64,000 bases of DNA, from assembly GCA_034620365.1 (NCBI GenBank), contig JAQGEQ010000048.1:806001-870000 (forward strand). Direction: 5' to 3'. Below the pieces are notes generated by a model, which searched no databases, had not been told where the DNA came from, and saw nothing but the letters and a program-made list of their open reading frames with translations. How positions within the stretch are numbered: position 1 is the stretch's first letter; each line of letters begins with the position of its first letter. The stretch comes from Pegea sp. RAD2-039. Taxonomy: Eukaryota; Chordata; Thaliacea; Salpida; Salpidae. The translations under genes were made by a program, and so were the position numbers. This document shows positions 13,801-28,100 of the stretch, one piece after another.

Positions 13801-14371
13801 GACTTCCTCTTTTTTTAGCACTTGCTTCGATATAAGCATAATGGCCTGCTGGTGTGCCTAGAGTATGATCAAACTGTGGACCAGTTGAAGTTGAATCAGT
13901 AGCTCCATCTGTTATCATCCAATCCATGCTATCTTCCGGACTTTTAGCTTGTATCCAATAGCAGTAGCTTAAATTCAACATCAGTGATAGTAACATGTTT
14001 CAACTCGTTATATTTTACCCATTTTCAAAGTTACATTTTTTTTTGGTTTCTTTGCATTCATCCAAAATATTGCAACTACTTCCAATTGAGTTAGTTTCAA
14101 CTAAGACACACAAATTAGATTTATGATTAAATGCTTAATTAGAATATAACATTGGGGCTTTTTTTATCTACTTGAATAAATTGAAATAAAGTTTAAGAAT
14201 ATTTTGTTTATTTTTAAAACTTAATCATTTAATAACATAGCTATTTATTAATAGTTTAATAAATTATAAATTAATCAATTTATAACAGTTTATTAAAATA
14301 CCATTTTGTATAGTTGTTGTAGATAATAATACAAGTATACAAACATATAACCCGGATAAGTTAAACCACAT
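10854..14371 (-). CDS. Secreted protein with four MAM domains and one LDL-receptor class A module
   Basis: Complete gene, paralogue of its downstream neighbour. Sixteen exons: 14302-14371, 14019-14100, 13768-13967, 13561-13709, 13308-13400, 13068-13203, 12847-13008, 12577-12701, 12299-12521, 12111-12229, 11853-12048, 11599-11785, 11418-11527, 11184-11356, 10968-11118, 10854-10918. They sum to 2,241 nt, or 746 aa. Phases close throughout, and the TGA is at 10854-10856. Exon 1 is a signal peptide of the same 70-nt length and same start (MWFN...) as the first exon of the paralogue. Domains: MAM1 (~26-198), MAM2 (~199-360), MAM3 (~366-535), LDLa (~541-580, with the CDFNIDCVDSGIDELDC calcium-cage pattern), MAM4 (~582-743). 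The chain ends 8 residues after the last IDDITF strand, with no membrane anchor. It is likely extracellular; ligand unknown. Confidence 0.9.
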
Positions 14372-16004
14372 GATTCAATGATTGTTGCTTGTCTGTTACT
14401 ATTGATTTTATTTTCAGTCAAATTTGTAGTGCTAAAAAATTGTTAAAGCCTTTTATTCTCTTGCTTATGTATGTTAGATTTGTAGACTTGTAATAAAGTA
14501 TCTACTTTTCCTTAATTTATAAAGTACAATGAATCCTATTCTAAAAAGACTTAAATAAAATCTCATAAAGATGTTTAACATTTATTTCTTATTGTAGATC
14601 TAAAATTTAACTGAAAAAATTTAAAATATCAGTTTTTATAACTTTACAATAAGCAAACTTTGTACTAAAACTGAATTTAAATTTTGCCTTTAGAACATTT
14701 TTCTGACTTTTAAAATTTTAAATCTAGTTTATTTTCTGCATAAAGTATACTGCTTAAATATGCTTAAAATAAAAAATAAATCATTATATCTTAAACTAAT
14801 TAAAAGCTAATAAATATGTTTTCCCAAATTATTACAAAAAAATGATGTTCACAAAGCTTTTTGAAAAAATTTCAAATTGCCTTTAGTGATTGTAGTAATA
14901 ATCAGGCAAACAGTTATATGAAGATTAATTTTTTTAAGCTGTGTAACTTATACAAATGCTGCAATTAATTGCATCTTACTGAGTAAATACGGAGTAAACT
15001 CTTTACAAACATTTTTTGTGTCACCGTTTATTTGTTTATGCAAATCTCTCCAAAACAAATAAATACGAATTAGTTTTTTAAATAATTGATATGTCTTGTA
15101 AAAGTAGCAAATCAGTTCTAATTTTTTAATAAATTTCCCTTTTTTGTTTGCAACTTTCAAATAAAATTAAAATAACTGATATCAACTAGTTTCATTTTTT
15201 TGATATGGTTTGATAATGAATTCGATGGTAAGTTGTGTTTATCAATCATTGAAATCTAATTTAGGCATCATCTTTCACCTATGAAATGTTTAACAAAAAC
15301 AATTGTATAGTTCATCTCTTCTATAAAGATTTAATCAATATATTTTTGTTTAAAATTTTATGTTTATTATTACAAAGTAAAATTTTAACTTTAATAATTG
15401 TTTGCGGCATTTTCCCTGATTGTTAAATCCATTTTTAATGTATTTTTGACATTTAATGAAAAAATTAATTAAATTGTAGATTTGAAATTTCTGAAAATAT
15501 TTTTGTAAACAAATACGATTTTTGAAAAAGTTCATCTTATGATAAAATTGTTTTTGTGCTTGTTACTTAAATTGAATGTTGAATACTTTAGATGTTTATG
15601 CAGATTTTTTAAAAAGGTTTTTAAGATTTTAATTCATTTTTCAATAAACCGCAGAAATATTTCGAATTTAAACAAGTTTAAATAACATGAAATTAAGCAT
15701 TTGAAACTTATGCATCTTAATATTCTAAACATTAAAATCTTTTTGGTAATAAGTAAGTTTATTTAAAATGTATGAATCAGATTGCTTTAAATTTTAATAC
15801 AACTCAATAACTGGTGTTAGTTAACCTAAATTTACAAAATGTAGTTTTTAAAACGTTTAAGCTGGGAATATTGGAATAATGTATGAGTCTTATAAAAATC
15901 AGAATAACATATTTTATATGGGCATCTTTATTACTAATATTACAATTTGAGTTTATGTATGATTCAAAAATCACTTCAAAAAAGATAAAAATTCTTACTC
16001 AAGG

Positions 16005-16080
16005 TGTTAACGTTCCACAGCTAATCAGCATCGATGTCTATGACGTTTAGGCTGTAAATAATTTTGATTGGTCGAAATTG
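16005..16080 (+). mobile_element. Short LINE remnant (same family as 39.2-39.9 kb)
   Basis: The stretch reading roughly 'VNVPQLISID...AVNNF' matches the 39.59-39.66 kb relic ('IPQPINIDGCEVEAVDNF') at both base and residue level. That segment lies just after the FADD box of an endonuclease/reverse transcriptase element. A stop interrupts it, so it is a fossil. Confidence 0.5.
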
Positions 16081-16117
16081 ACAGCTGCAGGGGGCACATT
16101 TTTTATATTGACTTCTC

Positions 16118-16210
16118 CTTGCCACTAATATGTGTCCACCTAGGATCAGACCTCCCGCTTCGTAGGCAAGTATGGTAAATTCTTCGTGGCAAAGATGGAC
16201 CAGTCATATA
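16118..16210 (-). mobile_element. Decayed tRNA-derived SINE head
   Basis: Read on the minus strand, the stretch 'ACTTGCCTACGAAGC' and 'GGTGGACACATATT' lines up with the tRNA-like heads of the SINE copies at 40204 and 49704, including the shared ACATATT that follows the head. The box B region is damaged and the SINE body is not recognisable downstream, so this is a truncated old copy. Confidence 0.5.
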
Positions 16211-19190
16211 TACATAATTATTTGACGACTAAGGGATTGGCTATAGTAATAGGTTAGTATTCAAATCAATTGAATGCTAATTCATTGTGTTCTGTATGCG
16301 TGACTTCAAATTTCACTTTGTCATTGAAGATACAGCACATCGAGCTACGTAACGCGACAAATCGAGTGTAAAAAGTATTTTATATAGGTGAATATAGGTA
16401 AATTTTGGGTCGCTTCGTAAGAGGCAAAGGCTGTGGTAGTAACAGCTACATAGAAAATACAATTTGGAAAGAAAACTTGGAAAGAATAAAATTTGGGTAG
16501 AAACGCCCCATAATTTCTTACAACTCCTCTAAAATAGTGAATAAAGCTTCCACGATATTGGGCCATGTCACCAAGTATCAGTTAAAAGAGGATGACTCAG
16601 CGCAGGCTACTCTCTACTATAACCAAAGCTTATAAACACGCAGGAAGTATAGCTATCTACTTCTTTTCACCTACTGCCTCATTGAGGTGGCAAAAATGAT
16701 TTTTATAAGTTTTGATATTTATTTTAGAGTGGATAATTTTGTTGATAGATCTTTTGTTTACATTTCTTGACTGCGGAAGTTAAGATTCATTTTTATTTAG
16801 CAAAATGTGTCACATTAATGGATGGTTCAAAAAAATTAAGAGGTTTATCTTTTTTCCTTTCAAAACGATTAGTCTCTCTTTAATCAGATATCTCTACAGT
16901 AATTCATATTAATAATTCAGGAAGTAACAAATTTGTGTGTGATAGGTAGTTTTACTGTTTAGTCAGTTATGTAAAAATATAAGTAAAACCCTTCTTTAAA
17001 AGTATACTTTGAAATCTATATTTTAAAACCGTTATTATTAAAAGCTTTGTAATTAAAAAAAAAATTAAAACTTGTAGCTCAATATTTTCAATGAAAATTT
17101 GCTTGTACAGCTACTGGACTTGATTAGTAGTCATTCACATTCTTAACATTTTAATAAGATGACGGATACCAAAGCGGAAGCTTTACAAATTGTTATGAAA
17201 TTACTATGTCAAGATAGCTATACAGCTTTAAGAATAAAGATTATAATCTAAGTTTATAATTCGACAAATTATTCAGCTACTAGCCTTCAACTAATAACTA
17301 GCAGTTTTAAAGCGTGGAAATTCTTCAAAACGCACATTTGTCTGTTTGTAAATTTTGAAAATCAAAATTCGAAATTAAACCTAAGTTTTGATAACAAAAT
17401 TATAAAAATCTTAAAAACTTTTATTATAATTAGAAACTTTCACATTAGATAAATATGATAAAAATATCATTTAAACGTTATAGTAATTTTCAGTCTATCT
17501 CTGTAATCAGCTAATTATTAAATAGCTGGTGATTAATACTGTAAGTTTCAGTTTCAAGTTTTGTATGAAATGTAGGCTTATATTGCAAGCTATTTTATTC
17601 CTACTAGATGTGCTAACCTGAATTAGCAATAAAAAATGATGAAAATAAATCTCAATAATTGTTTTAAATACTGTCAAAAATTACTTTGTTGGAAGTTAAA
17701 TCGAAAACTACTATTATATGTAATCAATTGAAAATATTATACTTCATTTACTTTGCACTTTTGACTGGTAACATATATTTACTAATGTCTTCGCAATGTT
17801 CCACTTTTCATTAACTTTCTTAAACTGTGATACTTAACACCTTTTCATTATCTTTCTGCAGTCATACCTTGAATAAAATAAAAGAATAAATAAAGTTTTA
17901 AATTTAAAGGTAACATAGTAAAATTGATTAAAATTGCCTTGAAAGTTTTTGAAAGTACTTGACGGACACAGTAACTTCTTTTTAAGAATTAATATTTTTC
18001 TTGAAATCTTATTTTGGGTTGGTATAAACTAAACTATTTTAGTAGTTATACTATTAATTACATTTCTTACGGGTGATTATAAGCTAGAATAAAAGTATGA
18101 AATTTTTAAGTTGACTCACTTCTTTAAAAACGTTTTGAAATGTAACTCTACTCTAACTAATTTCAAAATGTAACTAAGATTTGGTTTGTGTATCTTTAAG
18201 AGTGCTGATATTTCATCTTACAGTTTATTGAGTGCTTATTATACAATTAGATATTATACAATTATTTACCGTGACTAAATAAGATTTATAATTCTTATCA
18301 TGTTTGTGAGATGTATGTAGTAAACGTAAAAGTAAAGTAAGCAATTATTTGATTTTAATATCAGAAATAGAGTCCATTTTAGTACATTTGAACAGACTTT
18401 AAAGTGGACTATTGAACACTTAAGATAAAAAAGATAAAAAATCTATTTTAAGATTTTTTGTTGGCATTATTTTGCAACTTTAATTTTCTGCTCAAACTTC
18501 TCTTTTCTCATATTTTTTAAAAACTAAATAATGAATGTTTGATCTGCAAATAGTTACTTTTTTTCACAATACGCTAAAAGCTCTAACACTATTATTTATT
18601 TTTATGTGTCAAAACTTATCATTTTACTAGAAATAAAACTATAAATTATTTTTCATCAACAAATTTCAAATCTGATTTTTTAGTTATGCAATTTTTACTA
18701 TAGCCTGTTATGCTGCAGAATTATTTATTGTTTTTTTGTTAAATTTTCACAATTTATAGTTTGGAAATTAGTTGAATTATTGGTTAAGTTCAAACTGAAT
18801 ATGTTAGTTGATCAAAGTTTTAATTATTATTTTGAGCTGTTTAACAGTTGTATTGGTAAATATTTTTCAATATAGGTAAAAATAAAAGAAATTTTTATGA
18901 GATTTTTAGTTTTTAATTTGTTATTTAAATTTTATTTTTCAAATGTACAATAAGTTACTTTTTTAAATTATATATAATCTTTTTAAATTGTAAATGTTTT
19001 TCAAATTAGATTAAGCATTACTAGTAAAAATAATTTTTAGTTTCTTAGAAATTTTAGCCTAAAATCATTAGAAAAATAATTTGTACAAAAAATGGAAATT
19101 ATATCCATTTAATACCTATTTGATCTTGTAGAACTTATTATCTTTTTTCATTTGTTATTTCTGCTTTCCAGGATATATCTATGATTTAAA

Positions 19191-22100
19191 ATGTCATTGA
19201 GAAAACATGGTAAGGGATAAATTCAATAGAACCTTTAAGAAACAAGACTATATTTGGATTTTTTAAGTTTAAATAATAACAATTTTGTTGAAGTTTATTA
19301 TTATCAAAAATAATATTTTTAGTTTATTGTTTATTATTAAACATTATAATTTGTTTCAAGACTTTAATAAGCACCTTTAAAAGAATCAACTTCATCTTTA
19401 TAACCTTATTATCCAATAAAATATTATTTAATTTTAGAAATAAATCAAGCTTCGGAACTTATAGAAGCCTATAAAGCTAAAAAAGATTTGGATACTTCCA
19501 CAGTCTCCCATTTGATCAAAGTCTCAGAACTCTTGAAGAGTCCTTTATTAAACTCTTTATTTGGTGATTATTTTAGTGATTTATTTGTAGAATGAATGTA
19601 TTTTTAACAACCTTAATTTAACACTAATATTTAATAATGGGATAAGTATAAAGAAGATTTTTTATAATCTTATAAATGTTGAACTTTATAGATATTCAAG
19701 AATCTTATGAAATCAGTTTAATTGAATCTCTAAAAGTTTCAAATTGTCAAGAAATACAATATTGGGAGCATACGACAGACTCATCTCATTTAAAAGACAC
19801 AGATGACCAGAAAGAAGCTGATAAAGAAGTAAATTTGTAAAAGATTTTCATTTGTTGTTATTTTGATATATATACTTTTATTTATTACTATAAAAGTTGT
19901 TTGGTCTTATTTAGTAATATTTGATGGTTTATGAAAATTGACATTGGTGTCAATCAATTTTTTATTAATATAATTTGATATGAATAAAATTTCATATCTT
20001 AGAAGAACCTATTTTTTGATTTTGATGCTTATTTATTTAAAGTATGGTTCCAGATGCGAAATTATATAGTTCATATAGCAAACTCAAAATAATAACCACA
20101 ACTCAATATAATTAGCTTAGACAAAAAATAGAAACGCTATAAAGGCAAATTTAATGTATGATAAAGTTAGAAGTACAATAATATACAAAATAAGAAGAAA
20201 AAATGGTAAAGATGACAGCATTATATATCATTTGTCAACAAAATTACTTAACTCCATAAGGATAATTTCTAAAAAGGTCACAAGATTTGGTGTAATGATG
20301 AAGTCGGGAAAATATTTCAAACTTGTGATTACTTTATTGAAAAAGTATCATGTCTAAAAAACGTTTTTCAGGTCTTCTAGCAGTTAGAGTTTTAAAATAA
20401 AATTATAATTAAAATTATTTTAATAAAATATTTTAATAGCATAAGAACTAGTTGTTTTGATATAATTTACTCGGATGTTATGATAAATAAAATTAGTAGT
20501 TGATTAGATATTATTTAAAGAGTGCTTGCTTCAGGCACCCTCCTTCGCATTTATTGTAATAAATAAACAAATTTAGATTTAGAAGTTTGTTTCTGCTTTT
20601 TTGTTTTGTAAAGTTCAGTAAAATTTCATTTTGTATTTTTCAACGATATTATTTTGTTGAGATAGATCATAATTTTGTTTATCTTTTGTTCTTACTTGTG
20701 TGCAAAAACGATTATTTTATTATCTGGTTAATTTGAAAAATATAGTTATAAAAGTTGTTTAACTATCTAATAAAAAGTTTTTAACCTTTTTAACTTACAA
20801 ATAATTTTTGAAATTTCTTATATATCTGATAACTTAAATAAGCAATCTCCCAAACATTAAGAACTGATATCTCCTCTAATCACAAACTTATTTGTGTCTT
20901 TAAACTCAGGGCTTGAATGTTTAAGTATTTCTGTTAATAAAATGATAAACTTTTTAATTTTAAAAGCTTGAAATATACTTAAAAAGTGTTAACTTTGTTT
21001 TTTAATAAGTTCTTTTAAATTCTTTTTTCGAACTTTGCTTATTTTCAGTGATAGCCTCTAGATAGCAGTAGAGAATTTATTTAACTTTTTTTCAATAATA
21101 TAAACAGCTTAGTAGTTTTATCTTCGTTTTTCCCATTTTTTAAATATTTTTTCTACGTAGTTGTTTTGAATTTCAGTTATAAATTCTAATATTAATTAAA
21201 AGAATAGATTGGTCAGATTAACAAAACTTTATTCACTAGAGTAATTTTGTTGACAAAAGATGCGAGTGTCAAATTAGGGTTCTTGAAAATCTTACTTTTT
21301 TCAAAGATATCCGAAGTTTTCACTTCTTTTTAATCTGTTGATAGGTTTTTATATCAAATGATTTTCTTGTTGCAAACAACAGCTGATATTTTATAAATTT
21401 TTTTATATGCAATTGACCAATACAAAGTAATTTCAGATTTTGTGGTTTTGTTAAACAGTCAGGAGATAGATTATTTAGAATTTTTACCCCGAAATATTCC
21501 TTTGCCAGTTGTTTCTAACATCTTTTCTAACTTCAGACAATTTGCGATTTTTATTTATGCAAAAAAATCATTTCATTGCAAAACTTTTTTCACTTTTTGC
21601 TTTTCAACTAGTATTTGTATCTGCTTGCCTCTAAACTAAAGTAAGATTCCAACTTTTCAGCCATCTTCCTTCTAATAACTCATTCTTCTACTTTTTCTTT
21701 TTTCATCATTTTGGAATAGTCCTATACATAAAAGCTAGTCCCAGAGGAGATGAAAAAGATGAAATCAATGCCCGTGCTTGTGTCGTACTGGAACAAAGGT
21801 GGAATAGATATATGAAGAAGATAGTTCTGTTTTCACTAGTTACTCTACTGCATGTTTACTGTCGAGCTCTATTTCAATCGATTGGTATGCAAGCAGTCAG
21901 CAAAAACACACAAAAGAAACTTCAACAGACTCTTACTTGAGGAAGAAATTAGATTGAAGAATTAGAATTGAAGAATATTTTCAAACTGTTTATTCCATCA
22001 GCGCTTTTGTTGCATTTTCTCAGCATTTTTCTGTTTTTAGTAAAACGTTTTAATGGATTTCATTTTAACTTTTTCTTGACGTTTTAATGTTGGTGAAGTT

Positions 22101-25100
22101 ATTTGCGATTTATTTTTGTTCATTTCAAATTAGAACTCTTCATAAAACTTTATTCAATTATTAGATTGTTGATTGAAAATTCAGAAGCTGGCAGTAGTAG
22201 GTGCAATAATTGATTATTTTTATGTGTTATGGTGAATATTCAACAACATATTATTATGTTATGTTCTTGTAGCACAAAATGCAAAGGATTTGCTTTTTCG
22301 TTAAGTTGCAAGGTAAAAGTATATTTGTTGACAGAATTATTACCAGTTTTTTTCTAAAACCCTTTTTTTATGCAAATTCTTTAATTTTCTTTTTTTCACA
22401 AAAGTATGGAAATAAAGCATATGTAAAATTTTTTAATAATTTAAAACATGCAAAATTTTACTACAAAAATCTTTTCCATTTTAACTACAAGTAAATATTT
22501 TTCTTACTAGCAAGCTGAAATTTTTCCAGCTTACTGAAAGTAACTTCATTAACTATTTTATTAATTTCAAATCGATTTTGTGATTGCAAACCACTTTGGT
22601 CATCTTCACGAACAAAATTCTATTTTAACCAAAAATTTTAGTTTATTTTCTGAAAAAAATCACTGATTCAACTTCATCTATTTTATATTTACAAAATTCC
22701 ATTCAATTTCTACAAATTTTTCGAATTTAAAAAGTTTTCTTTTTTTAATTCCAGTTTTAAAAAAATGTCTTTTCAGAAATACCGACCATCATCCAGTGAT
22801 GAGGATCAAAACAACGGATCAGATGTTGAGAACAACAGAAGCTTCAATGAGACTCGTTCAGAGAGAAGGATTTGTTCTCATCCTCCTGAAATTAATGAGG
22901 GATTAATTGATCAAAATGAGTATGAGCAAGCTCCCTTTCAAACCTCTTTACCTCTTCCCGTCGCATCTTCATCGGCGGTAAGATTTCTTCTTTTTATTTA
23001 ATCGAAAATTGTTTGATATTTTAAAGCAAGTTTTTGCATGGAGACTGCTTAGAGGAAATTATCGATTTATCTTTTAAAGTGTTTTTAAATTGACCGGAAA
23101 ATTGAGCTTGGCACGAAAATAAAAAACATGAATTTGTAAAAAAGTAATGATCAAGTCTTTTCAATAAGTCGATCTTTCATTCATTTCACTTTTGATTTTA
23201 TTTGTCATCAAAATATGTTACAACAAATGTCCAAAATCTATTTTACATGAGACTATTTGAATGTTTATTTTCAAATGTTTTTTGTGAGTTTATAAATGTT
23301 GTTAAATAATAGTTTAAATCACCTCAATAATTCCATAGTTTTGTTAAATATTGAATTTTTACAAATGATAAACTAACAAGTATTTCAAATTGCTGTTTAA
23401 TTAATTTTGTCTTTTTAAAATGTTTTAGTTATTGCTTAAAGTTACATCATCTAATTGACTAGTTTTCAATTTTATCTCCAAAATAAAGCAATTTGTAAAG
23501 TCTGAGAATAACTTAGTTTAAATGAATTATATCAGATAATAATAAATTATTCAAGATGCTAGGCTGCTTAAGATTTTGACCTAAAATTTCAAATCAGTTA
23601 CCATCATATTGTTATTAAGCAACCAATCATGTTTAATTTGTTACAAAGTCAATTTGCTGTGAATAGATTCAACTAAAAGATCTTTTGGAAATAGTTTTTA
23701 TAGATTATAAAAAGTCGTATTTACTCGCTGATTTATTTCTATTTTTTGATAGATTATCAACATAAATAAATAAATGATAATTATATTTTATTAATCAAAA
23801 TAAACTGTTGAAATAATGTTTATTATTTTTGAATATAACTTTTCCATCTTAGCATTAAAACTAATGTTTTATGTTTCTTCAAAATCTTTAATAATTTTTC
23901 AGACTTGCTTTTTAGCAATAAATTTTTCAGTTTTAATTACACCATCACACTTTCTTCTGTTTATTGATATTTTCTTTTGTAAAACTTCTTCTAAATGCTA
24001 CAGGTTTAAAAGTATTTTTGTCTTTGCTGTTAAATTTAAACAAATCATCAATAATTTCCTAAATCAATACTTCAGCTCAAAGTTGCAGATCCATAAATTT
24101 TCAGACATTAGTCAAATCCTTGAGGCTTTGTTAAGATTGGCTTTATCTAACCATCTCTTTTCATCTGCTTTTGATTTTTATTTAATAGATCTACAACACT
24201 GGACATTGTTATGAATATGATCATATCACGTTAGAGAGAGTAAGTTCTTTTTAAATCTTATTCATTATTTAAGGCTAATTACAAAATGAATTCTTACATA
24301 ATACTACTGATTTGATACATCTTATCTGCATCAAGAAAAATCCCCAAGTGACTCTTAACGAGTCTTTTTAAATTCTCAACAAATCTCTGACTTCTTTATC
24401 ATCTTGATAATTTGCAATTAATCTTCATTTTTTGATTTTTTGCATCAATTCATCTCATCTACCATCAAACAGGGTAAAACTGTTCTGGGCTTTTCAATTG
24501 CGGGTGGCCGTGATATCCCTCTGGAACCCAATGATCCCACTATTTATATCACTAAAATAATCCCTGGAGGAGCAGCAGAGATAGATCAGCGACTGAGGTA
24601 AAGTATCAATCAAATAAAAATCTCAAAACCAGTTGAAAGCAATCAAAAGATCTTGAAACCTCTTTCTAGAGTAAATGATGCGATTTTGATGGTCAATGGA
24701 ATCGACATGACCAACGTAAATCATGCAGATGCAGTAAATGCCCTCAAAATTGCTGGATCCACTGTCAAGTTAGTTTTAAGATGACTCATTTATCTCTTTC
24801 TATCTTCAAACTTACTGATTCTTCAATTTTCTTTCTGTATTTTAGTAGAAATTTGACTTCTTGAAATGACAAATATTTTTTTACAATTGAATTTATTAAA
24901 GTAATAAATTAAATAAAAAACTTTTAAGAAATGTTCAACGTTTGACAGAAATTTGTAATTACTCATAAAGCAGTCGCTTCCGATAACTATAAAGTAATTT
25001 TCTTTGTCATGATCATTCTTCTAGTTCCTAGAGTTAAGATAAATGTTAGCTAAGCTGAGAGAATATTCCATAATGAACATCTGGTCACGTGGTCTTGTAG

Positions 25101-28100
25101 ATAATCGATATTACATATCATCAGTTACCTCCACCTCTCTGCTATTTTTTCTTATTTCCATTTTCTACTTTACTTCCACTGGCTTGTCTTACTTAAAATT
25201 TAATCTTTATTTGTCGCTTGTAGTCTTAAAGTAAGAAGAATTGTTGCTGATGTTCTTCCTCGCTTCAGTGAAAGTCTTCAGCAAGAAGAAGATACAAATA
25301 TTAGGGAACATATTATTGACATTCATCTTGTTAAGGAGTGTAAAGGTTGGCAAAATTTTTTATCAATTAAACCCACATCCACATCTTCATCTTATATCTT
25401 CATCTCATATATTTTCTCTTCTTTTTCATGCTATTCATATCTTTCCAATTATTTGATTGTTTCTTTTATCGCTTATTAAGTTAGAAGATTTAAAATCTTC
25501 TTCAAATCTTGTTATGTGCGAAGAGAGAATGGCCGATTAAAATAATGGCCCAGGTACCTTCTACAATGAAATTGGCCTTTCCAATTGTTTAACTAATTAC
25601 TTCTAATAACTAATCGATAAATTGTAACAGATCTTAAAGGTCTCTTCAACAAGCTGATATTTCAAAAATATTTTCACATTCAGTTAATTTCATCAAGAAT
25701 TACTTTCAAAGTTCAATTTGATTTTCAATATTTTTGCACAAATTCAAAATGATTCGTTTTTAAAAAGCGTCAAAAAAGTTTAATGAAAAATTCATAAAGA
25801 AAAATTTCGTTGTTTCGCGATGTTCGATCGAAACATCTTTGACATCCTTCAGGTCTCGGATTCAGTATTGCTGGAGGAGTTGGAAACCAACATATCGTCG
25901 ATGACAACGGGATCTACGTTACAAAGATCATACCTGGCGGAGCAGCAGCAGAAGATGCCAAGCTAAAAGTTGGGGACCGTATCTTAACGGTGACCACTTA
26001 ACTAATAACTATCTGGGACACTAATATGGCCACTCATAGGTCGACGGACGGTCAGTGATTGAAGTGTCCCATGAACATGCGGTCCACATCTTACAACAAA
26101 CGGCGGACATCGTCAATTTACGAGTGTTACGTCATCAAACCAATCATTCACCGTCTCATCGACCATCTTATATTTCATCGAGTTACATCAGCTCGCGATG
26201 TGATACGTCAGCAGTTGTCGATCACGTGATGAAGACTCCACCTATCACACCGGTTTTATTACCGCCTCCAATACCGGAGCAAAGACAACTGGAAGATTTA
26301 AATAACGCGCAACATTCTGCGCATGCGCTTAATTCATTTACATCAGAAGAAAGTGAGTAGAAATCTCTTAAATCTTCATCAACAACTTTTCGAATCTTCC
26401 TCTTTAGTTCCTCCAGCTCTTCCTCCCCCTCCATCTTCGTACCAGTTTGGATCAGGGGATTACCCAGAAGAAGAAAAGTTAGATACTGATGCAACAGCTT
26501 TGATAAATCCTCCTAACCTCACTGATCAATTCATTTCTTCTGATCAAAGCAAAAAGTTAGTTTGAAGCAACTACGTCATCACTGATGACGTCATCACCCT
26601 TTTCTCCTCAGTGATTTGAGGACTGTGGAGCTGCAACGAAGTGTAGCTGGATTGGGATTCAATATTGTCGGAGGTAGCGAGAAAGATGGGATCTTCGTCT
26701 CACACATCACTCCTGGAGGAGCTGCTGATGTTGATGGAAAGTTAAGAGCTGGAGATCAGATCCTGTCGGTTAGTTGATCAGATTGTAAGATTGTGTAGAA
26801 TGATCTCTGATTTGTTGATCATCTGTTTGATTGAAGTTGGAAAGATCAAGTTCGATTTCGAAAGTAAAAAATTTCATCGAATTTTCGAATCAATAAAAAA
26901 ATTTTTTGAAAAAAATATTTTCTAATCAAAGAAAATGATTTTCTACAAATAAAATATCGAAAAACTCCAACTGAAGATTAATTTCATAAAATAAACAAAC
27001 AAGATTATTTTCTTGTAGATGTTGATTATCTCAACTTTTTATGAACTCTACGAATAGTTTGGAATAGATTCATACATTTTTTATGTTTCAAAATACCTCG
27101 TAACTGAAACATACCAATAATTTCCTTCAAGAACTCAATGTGGAATCGATTTTTTTTTCTCGCGTTTCTCAAGTTTACAATCTTCATCTACTCTCATCTT
27201 GAACTTTTGTTTAATAATCTTTTTACTGTTCGCTGCACAAGTAACAGATGGTAGCTTTAGGTTACATCATTTGCCTTTTTTACAGGTTAATGGAATCGAA
27301 TTGTCAAAAACTTCACATAAAGATGCTGTTGAAATACTAAAAGGAACCGGTTTTGAAGTTTCTATTGTTGTTCAATACAAACCTGAAGGTTATTTCTGAA
27401 AAAAATTGTATTTTTAGATTATTTTTCTTCTTTTATTAAACATAGAAACTTGTTAATTTTATATAAAAACAAGATATGTGTTTGAATTTAACTTTTATTG
27501 ATATCTAGACTGACTCAGTATCACTAAGAGTAATATTAACCACGAGGTGGCGGTATAAAGCAAAGATTTCAAAAAAGGAATTTAATTTTGTTGAAATTTC
27601 TAAACAATTAAGTTGGATAAACAACAAATTGTTCATTTAATTTTAATTGTATTTAAACTAAAAAGTCTTCTTCTATTATTTAAATGTCAAAATTTTGTTT
27701 TATTAATTCAAATTAATTTTTTGATAAGTTTTAAATAAATCAGAAAAACTCTTCAAAATCTTTAACCAATCGCAAACAAGCATTTGATTTAGAACAATTT
27801 TTCTAATATTTTTGTATATGTTGTAAAAATCTTATTTAAAAATCTTATATTGAAAATTTATGGGAAAAATCGATGATTTTGTAAAATTCCTTCATCTGAT
27901 TTTTATTACAATTATTTTTTATAATTTTAGTATTTTCAAAAATGTTGGAACATATTCTTGAACATCTTCAAATATTGAATTTACTAAACCTTTTTTCTCT
28001 TGCAAAATTGTAAATAAATGAAAAACCAATTAATTCTGTATCTCAAATTCAAGCTTGTTGGTAATTATCAGTTGTGACTAATTTAATTTTGATTAATTTA

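Larger units (their letters stand above)
14372..19190. other. Intergenic region between the MAM pair and dlg
   Basis: Very AT-rich and without a supported gene. The first ~120 bp above 14371 resembles the upstream region of the other MAM gene. A patch of higher G+C at about 16005-16680 holds a LINE scrap (16005-16080) and a decayed SINE head (16118-16210). The rest of that patch, to 16680, looks repeat-derived but I cannot name it. The remainder to 19.1 kb shows nothing I recognise. It probably includes the dlg promoter, and a splice acceptor-like site sits at 19171-19172, just before the dlg ATG. Confidence 0.5.

Noticed and set aside
23816-24214. 132-codon open frame inside dlg intron 4
   Set aside because: Composition is typical of AT-rich intron (Phe/Ile/Leu/Ser-rich). 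It overlaps the true 24189-24239 exon in a different frame.
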